From Artemisia argyi (lineage: Eukaryota > Streptophyta > Magnoliopsida > Asterales > Asteraceae): a stretch of 64,000 nt of DNA. Where the stretch lies: contig CM060698.1 in the NCBI GenBank assembly GCA_030686995.1, positions 143,425,106-143,489,105 of the forward strand, in the 5' to 3' direction. Positions 45,765 through 57,300 of this stretch are shown here, piece by piece (the stretch's first letter is position 1; every line of letters begins with the position of its first letter). The notes under the pieces were generated by a model. That model ran no database searches. It was not told the DNA's origin and was given only the letters and a program-made list of their open reading frames with translations. Both the position numbers and the translations under genes were made by a program.

Positions 45765-47363
45765 TTAAAGTAGAAGGAGCATCCACAAGAGTAAAGTTCC
45801 TGAAAAAGAAAGAGGAAAGAAATTCAAACTTAGAAATATAGAAATAGTCTACAGTTTGACTTTGTGATAAATGAATTCGTGACCCTTTAGTGATATAAAA
45901 AATCAGACACTGTAAAAATGAACCTGTTATGCTGAAGTATACAACACACTGTATTCTTTACCAAAATGTTGAAAAGGCCCTTGAGAAAGATACACGAAAC
46001 TAGAGAGATCACACACTAAATTATCTAAATACTACCGACCGCTGTACAAACCAACACTGAGAAGCAATGAAGGACCATCCCAGTGAGGCGAAGAAAATTA
46101 AAATGATGACTAAGCATCATTGGTTACCACCAATGATTGGGTTAGCCAAATACTAAGATTTGGAAGTTTCGGCACAACTGAGCAGTACAAGCCCATAACA
46201 ATACCCTTCATTTTGATGTTTCGAATCAAAGCAGCCCAAGATTATTGCCCAAATTGTAGGGTAATGTAATTGTATGCCATGTAATATTTTATAAATGTTT
46301 TTTGTGGAAAGGCATAAGCCAATAACAGATAAAGACTGTGCACGACCAAAAAAAAAGGACAGCTCAATACTTATGTTACCTCCTAGAATAATCTTGGTTT
46401 GGATTTTGTGTTTCCATGTTCCATTCCAAGCATAACCTAAACACATCAAATATAACAATGTAACACAATGTGCACCAAGTCAACATTATAGTTGTACAAT
46501 ATGCATACAAAGTTCTACTTACCTCGGCCATAGCAATTTGTCGTAGAATTCCCACCACCACGACATATGCAAGAAAAAGACTGCCTAAAACCAGCAAACC
46601 CACAAAAGCCACCACTCGCCTCACAATCCTTACAAGTTTCAGTATAATAGGAATCATTATAGTCCAAAGAAATACCAAAGTCCCATTTCATCGGGTCCGT
46701 CTCATCACCACCAAAACCATATATAGAAGCATAAGACGAGCATTGCAGTTTCGGTAGGTCCAACCCAAAACCCGACGCAAAATCAATAATAGGCTGATAA
46801 ACACAGCAACTAGAAATGGGCGCATTTGGTTCCAACCCAATCCCAGTCACCCCTTCGCAAGAATACAACCCTCTACATAGATGTAAACCCGAGCCCGTAT
46901 CACACAAATCCTCATTCGGGTCAAAAACAGGCGACGTCCTAGAGCACCCAAGTAGAACAAACATATCTTGTGATGATAATGTAAATGGGCTGGCACGATC
47001 CAATTTAAAGCTGCCCGAATTCTGCATGGAAGAGCATGTTGACATGAACAAATCAGTGAGTACTAAAGTGGAAGTTGTATAATCTATGCTTGAAACAGTG
47101 TAAGCTCCGGTTCCAGATGAGAACTGGAGCTCACCTGAGGTACATTTTATGTATCTAGCAAAGTCTGGATGGCCACATCCATAATCCGACCCAAACGGAT
47201 ACTTGATAGTGAGATTTCCACATTTGTCCCTGCAAGTAGGGACAATTGGTGGTATATGCGGTGAGGACACTATAGGATGAATGAGAACAATATGGAGAAG
47301 TAGCCATAACCATGAGCTTGTTGGAGACATGAATGGAAATGTGAAAGACTTTTGTGTGTGCAA
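45765..47363 (-). CDS. Secreted galacturonan-binding (GUB_WAK) protein with hydrophobic tail
   Basis: Three exons, 46,523-47,363, 46,380-46,436 and 45,765-45,799, give 310 residues in consistent phase. An N-terminal signal peptide (either the first ATG or the one at residue 12) is followed by a cysteine-rich GUB_WAK-type domain: CGNLTIKYPFGSDYGCGHPD, then CTSGELQF, LLGCSRTSP, and GGFCGFAGFRQSFSCICRGG near the end, as in wall-associated and LRK10-like receptors. No kinase follows. The last exon is only 35 nt and encodes GTLLLWMLLLL, a hydrophobic C-terminus that could be a GPI-attachment signal or a membrane anchor. The domain is thought to bind pectin in the cell wall. If the last two exons are ignored the frame instead runs into low-quality sequence to a stop at 46,153, which I consider less likely. 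Exon 3 is supported by a strong TTTTTCAG acceptor and by phase. Confidence 0.85.
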
Positions 47364-48577
47364 ATAGTTTCAAAGAGCTAAAAGGAGTTATAAAAAGTGG
47401 TTTCTTTCGGTGGGTTTGAAAGTTTTTCAAGATTTTTGAAAAGTAGATACAATGGTAATCATGAGTTTTACTTTTTATAGTTAAATAACTTTTTTTAATG
47501 AAAATTTAAAATTTTCTAGTTCAGATTTTGTTCCTATGTTAGTATGCTTTCTTAGTTGATGAGGACAGTAGTGGATTTAAGTTTGAAAAGCATCAACTAT
47601 CAAATTTGATGACAAGACTGCGCATATGAGTATGTTTACACGATAACATGAATCTTAAATTGCCATTGCAAGATCTATTTCAAGCACAAGTAAACTAAGA
47701 TCTAGCTTCAAATCATTTGACTATTGATGTTTGTCTGTTAACGTCATCCTATAACATCAATAAGCTAGCAAGTCCTAAACATCAACAAGCTCGCAAGTCC
47801 TAAACATCATTGTAGACCATTATGAAGCCTTAATCCCAACACAAATGAAAAATCCTTGTTTAGTTATGAAATGCAACAAACATTCTCTAATCATTATAAG
47901 AAAGTACGTCACACATCAACAAGATTTATTGAATCATTTTGTTAGTGTACGTAGCAATGCAATACTAATACTGTCGCAAAACCGCAAATGCCTTCTCTAA
48001 TCATTGTAAATTTGTAATACTCGCAAAACCACAAATGTGCTCCATAGTGAATACCCTCAAATGATTCATTCATTTGTGCTCCATAGTGATTGATAGTGTT
48101 CCATAGCGGTTGATAATGCTCCATTGATAATAGTTATTGTTTCTATGTGATGATTAATTTATTGTCGATTTTTGAATATGTATTTGTAAAGATCTATTCA
48201 AAAACACTAAGTTTCAACAGATAAAAAAATGATATAATCTCAAAGATAACTCAAATAACTCATAGTTTACTTCATATGATGACGCCTTAATTTATACATA
48301 CATAAAGTAGATGCAATAGTAGCATCTATTATGGAGCACTATCGATCACCATGGAGCAAATGCCTTCTCCTAGTACACATACTAATCTCAAAACCACAAA
48401 TTTTCATACTAATATCTAAAGGGTACAAAAGGGCATAAGATCATGCTCTTGAACATAAACTTGCCAAATGGAAAACTAACGAACATCATATTATTAGTTA
48501 TTACTATCCATTTTGAATCAATATTTTAAATCTGGATAATATGATATATAATATAACTTTACTTTTAAAAACAAAAA
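47364..48577. other. Intergenic with short local repeats
   Basis: Includes two adjacent copies of AAGCT[A/C]GCAAGTCCTAAACATCA near 47,762-47,808 and several copies of GCTCCATAGTG between 48,030 and 48,120. No gene is supported. Confidence 0.5.
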
Positions 48578-48594
48578 GCTGGAATAGCTCAGTT

Positions 48595-48627
<33 letters not shown>

Positions 48628-48651
48628 GAGGTTCAAGCCCTCCTTCTAGCG
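48578..48651 (+). tRNA. tRNA-Asn (GTT anticodon)
   Basis: A 74 nt cloverleaf: acceptor GCTGGAA/TTCTAGC (one G-U pair), D arm with AGTTGGTTAGAGC, anticodon stem TGTGG/CCACA with loop CTGTTAA (anticodon GTT at 48,612-48,614), variable AGGTC, T stem GGAGG/CCTCC with loop TTCAAGC, then discriminator G. No intron. The T-rich TTTTGAC stretch after it could serve as a short Pol III stop. Confidence 0.96.
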
Positions 48652-48705
48652 TTTTGACATATTTATATAATAAAATCTTCAAAATAAGAATTGCTCAAAA
48701 AGATG

Positions 48706-48777
48706 GGGGCATTCCGAGAATTGAACTCGGGACCTCTCGCACCCTAAGCGAGAATCATACCACTAGACCAAATGCCC
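48706..48777 (-). tRNA. tRNA-Pro (AGG anticodon)
   Basis: On the minus strand: acceptor GGGCATT/AATGCCC, D arm GGTCTAGTGGTATGAT, anticodon stem CTCGC/GCGAG with loop TTAGGGT (anticodon AGG), T stem CCGAG/CTCGG with loop TTCAATT, discriminator C. 72 nt, no intron, fully paired. It faces the tRNA-Asn gene, with 54 bp between their 3' ends. Confidence 0.96.
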
Positions 48778-51263
48778 GTATGCATTTTACATCTATTCAT
48801 TCCGTTATTTAACCAATTGAGAAAACAAATATATTTCTGTTTTGCTATATACAATTCGTGGTTTAGCATTATTACGAGCATGGGAGACCGCGCGTTGCCG
48901 CGGGAGTGTTGTGGTTGATAGATTATGTGACTTCGGTTTTATAATGTATGTTTTCATTTTTTTTTAATTGAGTAGTTGATGTGGTTTTCGTAATATTATT
49001 TTTCGTTATATACGTTCATATTTGAAAGCTTTTGTAAAGTTGCTTATGGTTATCAAGCAATCTGCTAAAAAAATGTATAATTCTTATTAGACTTTTACTC
49101 AGAAAAATAGACTGCTAGTGATGAAAGCATAATTTATTTTGTTTGGTAATTTTTCAGATCAAGCAACAGTTAGTGCCTTGAAAAACATAACCGAATGATA
49201 CTATCTTGTCTACATTTAATGTTAAAAGCTTCCAATATACATGTACTATTACAAAAACAAACTCCATCAATAAGTGGCTCATTGTAGCTGTTTATGTCGC
49301 CTCTTGGTTATCTCGAATCCAAGTCATTTGACCAAAAGGGCCTAGATCTTTTTTCCTTTGTAATGGTGCTTGGTGCTCTCATCCTACTTTCCCCTAGTCT
49401 TGCATTACAAACTTGTATTCTCCAAGCCAACATCAGCACCTACACACAGTAGAGACCCTCTCATTAGCTTAGGTGTCTCAAGATGACACGAAGTATTATC
49501 AGTCATAGAATCTCATCTACTGGAAAACAACATCTTTACATATTTAATACGTTCCAAATATATGCATTTATAATGAATGCTATAATTGTCTTATGAGATT
49601 TATTAATACAAAAACAACAATGAGATTATTATTATTAAGGAGATTTGCAATAGAGATATATGCATCGTCTTTTGTATCATTTTCAACTTGTAAAGGAAAT
49701 TTTATGAGGTCAAAAGAAAACGCTCCTACATAGTCAAGTTACCATACTCAGTCTATGTCTGTCAATTGTCGTCTAGTTAAACAGCGTAAAGTATTTAAAA
49801 AAATATTCGATTTTATTGCTGAAATGACTAACTTTGATCCGACTAAATTCAATTTCTATTCAAGTATCAGTTTTGACTCATTTGCATGACGTGCCCAATT
49901 TCGCCATTATCAAAGTTAATTTTTGTTGTCACTTAGAAAGTCACTGTGGGTAGAACACTTAAGCAATAGAAACTTAGTTCAAGGATCCATCAAGTTTAGT
50001 CTGCGTACGTAATGCCGTATGTAATGGCTTCTTAACAGTGGGATCGATCCTACTGTCTACCGGTACCCTTCTTTTTTTCTTGCTGCTATTCATCTCTTAA
50101 CTCATTGAAAATTAACTACAGATCTAAACAGTAAGAGCTCAATCGTCTTCTTAATTTCTATAGTATTCGAATGCAAACACACCTTATTATATCTATACTA
50201 ACCTGATATATATGTCAAATCTGCGCATTGGTCTTGCGTTAACCTGGAGAACCACCGCTAACCACTTGACCAAACACCATCTGTTAGGGAGTTAGTGGCC
50301 CAATCATATCGGGACGTCTATACTCACGCGTGCAGATGCTTTTACATTCTTTCATAACACATTGTGAGCTCCGTGTGTGAAGCTTGATGCTTATTAAGTT
50401 ACCAACCATCTGTTAACACACGTAATGAGATATCATAAACTTTCGCCAAAAATGAATCAGAAATAAGGCAACCATCTGAAATAACATGTATGAAAAATTG
50501 AAAAGTGAAAATATTCATAGTTGTAGATATCTTTTTGCAGCCAAAGCAAATTGGAGTGCTATTGCCTGTTCAATGGGACAACGATGTTATATTTACGCCT
50601 TATCAGGCCTGCCAGCTCGAACAATAGGAGAACAAATTTTGACCCGTTTGACCCGGTAGTAGAAAATCATAGACAAACATAAACATATACAAAAGGGATA
50701 TTCTATAATGTATATAAAACCTTATTATTGCCAATTCCCCGATGTTGGAACTTGGAAGTAATGGCTAGTTGGCAGCAACTTCTGCTCATGACAGATTTAC
50801 CATTCAAGATTGCGACAACGAATCCCACTTTAACTTAACCTGCTATAGAAATGGATGACGTACGATAGAAAAAATTTTAGACAGCAACTTTGCATATGAT
50901 ATAACTAATTAGCTCAACATACACATTCTTTTTCCAATTTTCACCAATTACTTTATAAAATAATTGGATTCTTTAAGGTTGGCTTTTACATTTTTGACTT
51001 GATAATGCAAACATGATCTTGTCTACCGGATAATCAACAGCTAGGATTCAGAGAATGGCGTTGGTGGTTAGTAAAGGGTTTTTTTTTTCTGCAGACCTTG
51101 ATTTTACTGATTTAACATGGCTAGAATGTAGACTATGTAAGAACAGGAGCAACCATAACATTGATAATTGTAAAACTAAGATCACTTTAAAAGAATAAGG
51201 GCAATCAACTACTCAAGAGTCAACATACCGTCCTGTTGGTTCTATGGCGGAAGAGCAAAGGGA

Positions 51264-51283
51264 GGGGGGGGGGGGGGGGGGGG
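51264..51283. repeat. Run of 20 G
   Basis: An uninterrupted homopolymer of 20 G (with AGGGA just before it), very unusual in this AT-rich region. Confidence 0.9.
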
Positions 51284-51383
51284 AAGAGTGGCCAACGGCA
51301 TTCCCTGTCATGAATACACAAAATATAGCTGAGTAGCCCGTAAATGAATGGGAAAAAAGATGGAAGAGGTGACAGATGCGTGT

Positions 51384-53000
51384 ACCTGATCAGTGTCTAT
51401 CGATATTAGTCTTTTGTACCTTTTTTCCAACGTGAACATTTCCCACAACCTGTATAAGAAGAGTCCATGATTGTTTTTGAGAGTCGCCTTGACATGTTAC
51501 GTTCATGTGAAAATTTATATAACATTAAAACATTTAATAGTTAACGCATTAAAAATAACAATGATAATAATAAAAAGATAAATAAATAAATAAATAAAGT
51601 GCCAAGAATTGTAATAGTAGACATATGCTAATCCATGCCATAACAACAAAAATACCAAAAGTGTAAGTTGTAATTATATCTTAGAACGTAAATAAAAAAA
51701 AGATAAACAATTACCAAATATTTTATGAAATTCTGATTACCTTTACGTGTTGCCAGTTGACTTCTCAAAGCTTAAAAACCTTGCTCCACAACAAAAAAAT
51801 CCTGAAACCAATATTTCACCTGCAAAGTCATGGTAACAAAAGTTCAAAAAGAAAATTTTCTTGCAACATACAGAAGAAGAGAATATGAAAGGAACCCGCA
51901 CCTTAATTATGGTTTTTTCTTATGGCTTTAAACGAACTCATCAACGCTTGTTGTCCTTCCGGCCATTTTGTCCCGGTAAGTCCTATTCAGAACCTGTCAA
52001 GAACCGTACTCAATTAGAGGCTGTGAAGTGATTTTCTTAAACTCCAAATGAGGCGACGATTGTTTCAGTTAAAAAAATAACACAGTAAAAGGGCACTTGC
52101 TATAGTGCTACCTATCTTGCCAACTCTAATCAGAAAAGCATATTTCCACTTAGTGAGGCTACAATTAAATGGTGGACTATATGATTATTAGCAAGAACAT
52201 TTACGACTACTTAAGCTTACAACACATCAGATGTGAATTCAGCAATCACTAAACATTTTAATATGAAATTCATCCGAACAACATAAAAAACTACCTAAGG
52301 CTTACCAATGGCAATCAACCATACATTGGTCTAGACATCTCACATTACAACTAATGTCCCTCGGCCTCGCATCAATACCCTGCTGTTTCTTTACCGGATC
52401 CTCTTCATTTTCCATCAGCAACTGCAAACAAAACAAACCAAAACTGTCACTACAATTTTTACTTAAGACATTTCCTCGAACATTTGGTATGCAACCAAAC
52501 AAAACCCAAGATTTTTATAAAAAAAAGTAGTTAACCCTCGATTTCACTGACACTCTTCCTTACCAACAGTAAACTAACAAAAAAATCACTCACTAATAGT
52601 AAATCAAGAGAAACCTGGAAAAGAGAAATTCACTGCACCAACTTCTTGACAAAAAACCTATTATGACAAAAAAAACCAGAGAAAATAGAAGGTAACCAAA
52701 GGTAAATGGATAAGTTAGGATTGCAACTTTGGTTCCAACTTATGACAAATATGAGTAATCATAATCAGAAATTCATTGAAACAATAATAAAACTCAACTC
52801 TAATAAAATATATATTCATTAAGATGAAGAATTAAAAAAATAATAATAATAATAATAAATTATAGACCTGTTAATAAGAAGCCGATTAGCCTCTATGTTG
52901 GTGAAAGGCAATTTATGAGATTCATCATAATTTTTTGTTTTCCTTGCTTTAGTCGATTTGTATCCGTAGAACCAAACCCATAATTTGGCCGATTTTGATC
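51384..53000 (-). other. Exon-like segments of an unknown transcript
   Basis: On the minus strand several short segments have good acceptor and donor sites: one bounded by ATACAG and GATCAG/GTACAC (about 51,386-51,450), one near 51,788-51,828, one ending at the TAA in GAGTTCGTTTAAAGCC (about 51,926-51,992), one of about 117 bp bounded by TTTGCAG and CATTG/GTAAGC (52,306-52,422), and one of about 130 bp bounded by TTTTAG and AACAG/GTCTAT (52,867-52,998). The last two have an open frame, but the frames do not connect cleanly and no start codon fits. I do not recognise the peptides. A non-coding RNA gene or captured gene pieces are possible. Confidence 0.25.
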
Positions 53001-53510
53001 TCCCTAAAATTGTTTATGTTCATGTTTTTTGTTTAGGAACTTCGATTTTTTGGTATGGGAATCTTGCCTGTGATTATAGTAGAAACAATAGCAAGGCCAA
53101 AATACCCCAAAAGATCTAATTGGGTGATTTATTTTTTGGTTATGGGAGGTAGAAATAATTCTGGAAAGAGTGTGGTAGCAAATGGGTTTTGGGTGTGGAG
53201 AAGATGGATGGTGATAGAATTTTCTAGTGAGAAATGAAAGGCTTACCCAATTACCATGTGGCTAGTACCGCTTAAACAGTGCGAAACAGTGCCGAACAGT
53301 GCCAAAACAGTGCTTATTTTGAACGGAAAACGGGTGCACTGTTACTAAGGTACTGTATCAAATATAGAGATTAACAAAACTGACAAATCATATTATGCCT
53401 AGTGGACCACTAACACTAAATTAAACTCTACAGCCCAATAAGAAAAAAGATTATGTTCCTAATTATCCCGTAATATAATTGCTTTGGACCCGTTAAAAAA
53501 CGGCTATTAG

Positions 53511-54391
53511 TATATATAATAATATCTTATGAGAAAAAACTTAAAGTAGACATTTAAGGGAAAAAAAACAAAAGAAATATTATTGCGGATTTTTTTTTTT
53601 TGACCACTTTCGTCTTCTCGTAGAAAACTTCACTTTGGTGAAAACTATGAAAAAGCTTGAAGATTACATTTATTGATGTAATTTGTTAATCTATATACAA
53701 TATAAACATTATAAGTCTCGATCCCTATTATTCTATTACACTCCTAGATTGTTATATCAGAACGGGGATACCATTTTATTTTACGTTGTATGCATAATTG
53801 TTACATTAAACATTTAACTACAATATAGCAACTATATTATGTCACTATAAAATCCCGTCGTAAACAGGTAATCGTCTAGTAAGAAGAAAACACATTTGAT
53901 TAAAAAATTAAAAATGGGGTAATGTTGTTAAATTAAAACATACTTATAAAAAGCAATGCAAATTATTAAATATTTAAATACTTAACTACAATTTAATTTA
54001 CTAACTTTCTTCACGCTCGCTTACTTCACGTCCACTTACACCACACTAGTATATATATAAAAAATAAATTTGCACACACAAGTTGACGCTGCTATACACT
54101 GTGGTTATTATGCGCGGGTAATCGCCTATGTCACATTATATGTACCGAGAGCACGCGACCTTAACACTCAAAAAATCTAACCACAAAACTTTAGCAGAAT
54201 ATAAAAGTACTGAAACCTCAATCCTGATATTATTGTGAACAGCTTACATATTAAAAAGTAGAAGTTCCTGAAAACTCTACAAGAACATCTAAACAAATAA
54301 CGACAACCAAACCAGTCCTTACAAACAATTTTGATTCTCCAATGTCAATATCTATATCATCAAGCATCAATCAAAGTAACAAAACCGCAAC
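53511..54391. other. Intergenic and Erlin 3' flank, nothing recognised
   Basis: AT-rich. CACTAGTATATATATAA at about 54,042-54,058 resembles the tail of the GCGCGTTG repeat family. No gene is supported. Confidence 0.45.
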
Positions 54392-57300
54392 CTATGCTTC
54401 CAAGTTCCTTCTTCCATCCAAGTCCTTCAATAGGTTTCCAAGTAGCCTTTGATCCAACACCATATTCGGTATCTGCATCATTTACATTTACGTTGTCAGA
54501 AGCTCAACTTCCACCTCTAGAAGGACAAAAGGTGTTAATGGTCAACCTGAACTGACCCGCTTAGACCTGCTACCCGAACCCGACCTGGCCAAATTTCCAC
54601 CTCTAATGTGTGTACACACATAGATTATCTTGTCCATTACAACAACTTTGCTTCGTTTCTTATATCATGTGTATGTGATAACACATCATAACGGTTGTAT
54701 CAATTGTTTATGAGAAAGAGGGTAATAAATGACCTTGTTTCCAAAGAATATTTTGGTATTGTTGGAAATTGCCTCAATAAATCTAAGCTCCAGAAACTCA
54801 GGTGTAAGCTTCAACCTATTTGCTTCGGCCTCTTTCATGGTCCTGAGACGAAAAAAGAATATCATGCTAACTTAAAACTGTTGGCGATTAATAGTCTGAA
54901 TATACAAGGAATGGATAAGAGAACTCACTGATAGTATTTGGCATCGGCCAAACTCTTTTCTCGTGCGACATACATTGCATTAGAAATTTCTTCTTGCCTT
55001 CTTAAACTGTCTTTTTCCATCAGCTTTTGTTCCATTACAATCTTGCTCACATAGGCATTTTTCTCAGCTTCAGTAATAGCTATCTTCTTTTGTGTCTCTG
55101 CTTCTTTCTCAGCAACTCGTTGCCTTTCTACGGCTACCAGTACCTATTGATGAGCCAGTGATAAGAGCAAGGTTTAAGAAAGTCATACATAACTCATAAG
55201 AATGTATATTGATTGTACACCTTCCTTAAAAACTGCAATAAGTAACCGCTTGAAATTTCCATGAAATTGCAATATACGTTTTTTGGAAAGTTATATAGTT
55301 ATAAAGTTGCGCTACCTATTTAATTAACTCAGCTTGATCTTCAACTCGTCATAATCATTGCTAATAACAAATTTACGTCTACAAGATTTCCTTATTTTGT
55401 TAATTTACTGTTTATCACTTTATTAAGCCATATCAAACGTAGTTAAACCAGTCAATGAACATAATGTTGAAATGAACATGTACATCTAGACATGAACATG
55501 CATTATATAGGAAGCGAGATCCTTCTAAAATGATGAAGTGAGTAAACAACAAATGCATGCAAAAGTTTCATCTAGAAATGAACATGCATTATATGGGAAA
55601 CGTTGAAGCATGGAAAGCTAAAAATAATGATGTACCTTGGTGCGTTCTTCTTCCATCTGTTCGAAATTTCGCCTTACACTCTCTGGGATTCTAGGCTTTG
55701 TGACACGGACACTGATAATTTCGATGCCTGGTGCATAACGCGTACAATCAGCTTGAAGAGCATCTTTCATTGTTTCATCAATCTGAATTTTTTACATTAT
55801 TGGCTCTATTAATGCAAATCTTGTATTAATGACATTGCTTTTTATATGTAAAATATAGATATGCTCCTTCAAATGAACATTCGTAAATAAGACATGAAGT
55901 ATGCATACAAAACAAATTCTATATACTAAAAATGTATCCTCTTAATATGAACAGCTTTCAAGCACCTAATTTAGAAAACAGGACATATAATATTGTGTTA
56001 ATACCTGATCAAACATGTCAATATAAACTTCTTGAAGGGAGTGAACACTACAGAATTGATTGATCTCGTGATGAATTTTGTCATATATCCAAGTATGGTC
56101 ATACTGTACACCGTAATTGAGAAGGGTATCATACACAGCTTCCTTGTTGAGGCGGTTAACAACCTGTAGAAGAAAAAAACTATAAATAAAGCACTATGAA
56201 TGCTAAACCGTAAGCACTTGTGCCAATATCGTTGTATTTAAAGGTTTACCTCTATCCTGTCGAAGTTGATCATAACACCTCCTTTTGTCCCACAAGGTAT
56301 ATCCCTCACCTATTATATATCAAACATTATCAACCAATTTACTCTTACTAGGAAGTTCAGTGATGCATCAGTTCTTCAGCATATTTAGGACATACTTACC
56401 AGATCTGTCTGAAGGGTCACCTGAACCGGTTCGTAATGGGTTATCAGAGGTAACTTCAGATGAAAACCTAAAATCCAAGACACAGAAAATGTTTAAAAAA
56501 GGAAATACTTGGTTGTTCCATAGCATGAAAACCATCATGTACGAAGTACGATCAACAAACCTGGAGTTGTAGTGGTCTTCTGGAGAGCACCCCCTAGCCA
56601 GTAAACCCCTACATGACCTTCAGGAACCTGATGCAAGACTGTTAAGCTGTTCTTCAAGTTTGGGGACGAAGATGGGATCAGAACCTACAAATATAAGAGA
56701 CGAAGACATGTGAAGTTAAATAAGTTATATCATCAAAATTCACACTTAATTTCATGACGAGCATAATAAGAGCAGTAGTTTTCATGTTCCATGCTCATAA
56801 AGGTCACTAACAAAATGCGGACACTTACGAAATGAGTAAAAATACTTTAACAAATCCTAGAAGTTGATTTATCTTTTTCTATACGAGAGGGTCAATGCTG
56901 CAGCTTGCTAATTTCAACAGGCTACAACAGCAGGTCTAGTTATATGTCTTATCTATTTAATGTGCTGTATTGTGGATATTATTTCATAACAGGAAAGGCA
57001 TTTGATACTTCATTAGTTTGGAAACAATCTTTCTAAAGAATGCGAACTATGAGAAGCTTATGTAAGCAGCTTTGTTGGCGTTTCAGGCTTTCAGCTAGTT
57101 GAGAACATACTGTTTCTTAATCATTCGATTCACTGTTTCGTAGTAAAGTATGATATGTTATGAAACTATTGAATATAAAGCAGTGTGCGAGAGAAATAAA
57201 TGTTAACTACAATATCCATCTAATACAGGGGTTTCTATCTTTTCAAGTAAAGCTGTATGACTGAAAGGTTATTATCATACAGGACAAGATGGTAGAGTAA

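Larger units (their letters stand above)
48875..53510 (+). mobile_element. Composite candidate element with GCGCGTTG head and TAGTATATATAA tail
   Basis: The head at 48,875 (CGAGCATGGGAGACCGCGCG, then TTGCCGCGGGAGTGTTGTGG) matches copies 1 and 2. A matching tail appears only at 53,510: a small hairpin CCGTTAAAAAACGG, then CTATTAG before TATATATAATAATAT. AACAGTGC direct repeats at 53,273-53,315 recall the CACTGTA motifs near the tails of copies 1 and 2. If head and tail belong together this is a 4.6 kb element with unrelated cargo; alternatively they are two separate fragments. Confidence 0.35.

Noticed and set aside
46153..46458. Alternative C-terminus of the GUB_WAK protein running to the stop at 46,153
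   Set aside because: It has no family character past ILGG; the splice to the 35-nt exon gives a better tail in phase.
48606..48812. 68-codon open frame
   Set aside because: It overlaps both tRNA genes and has no protein character.
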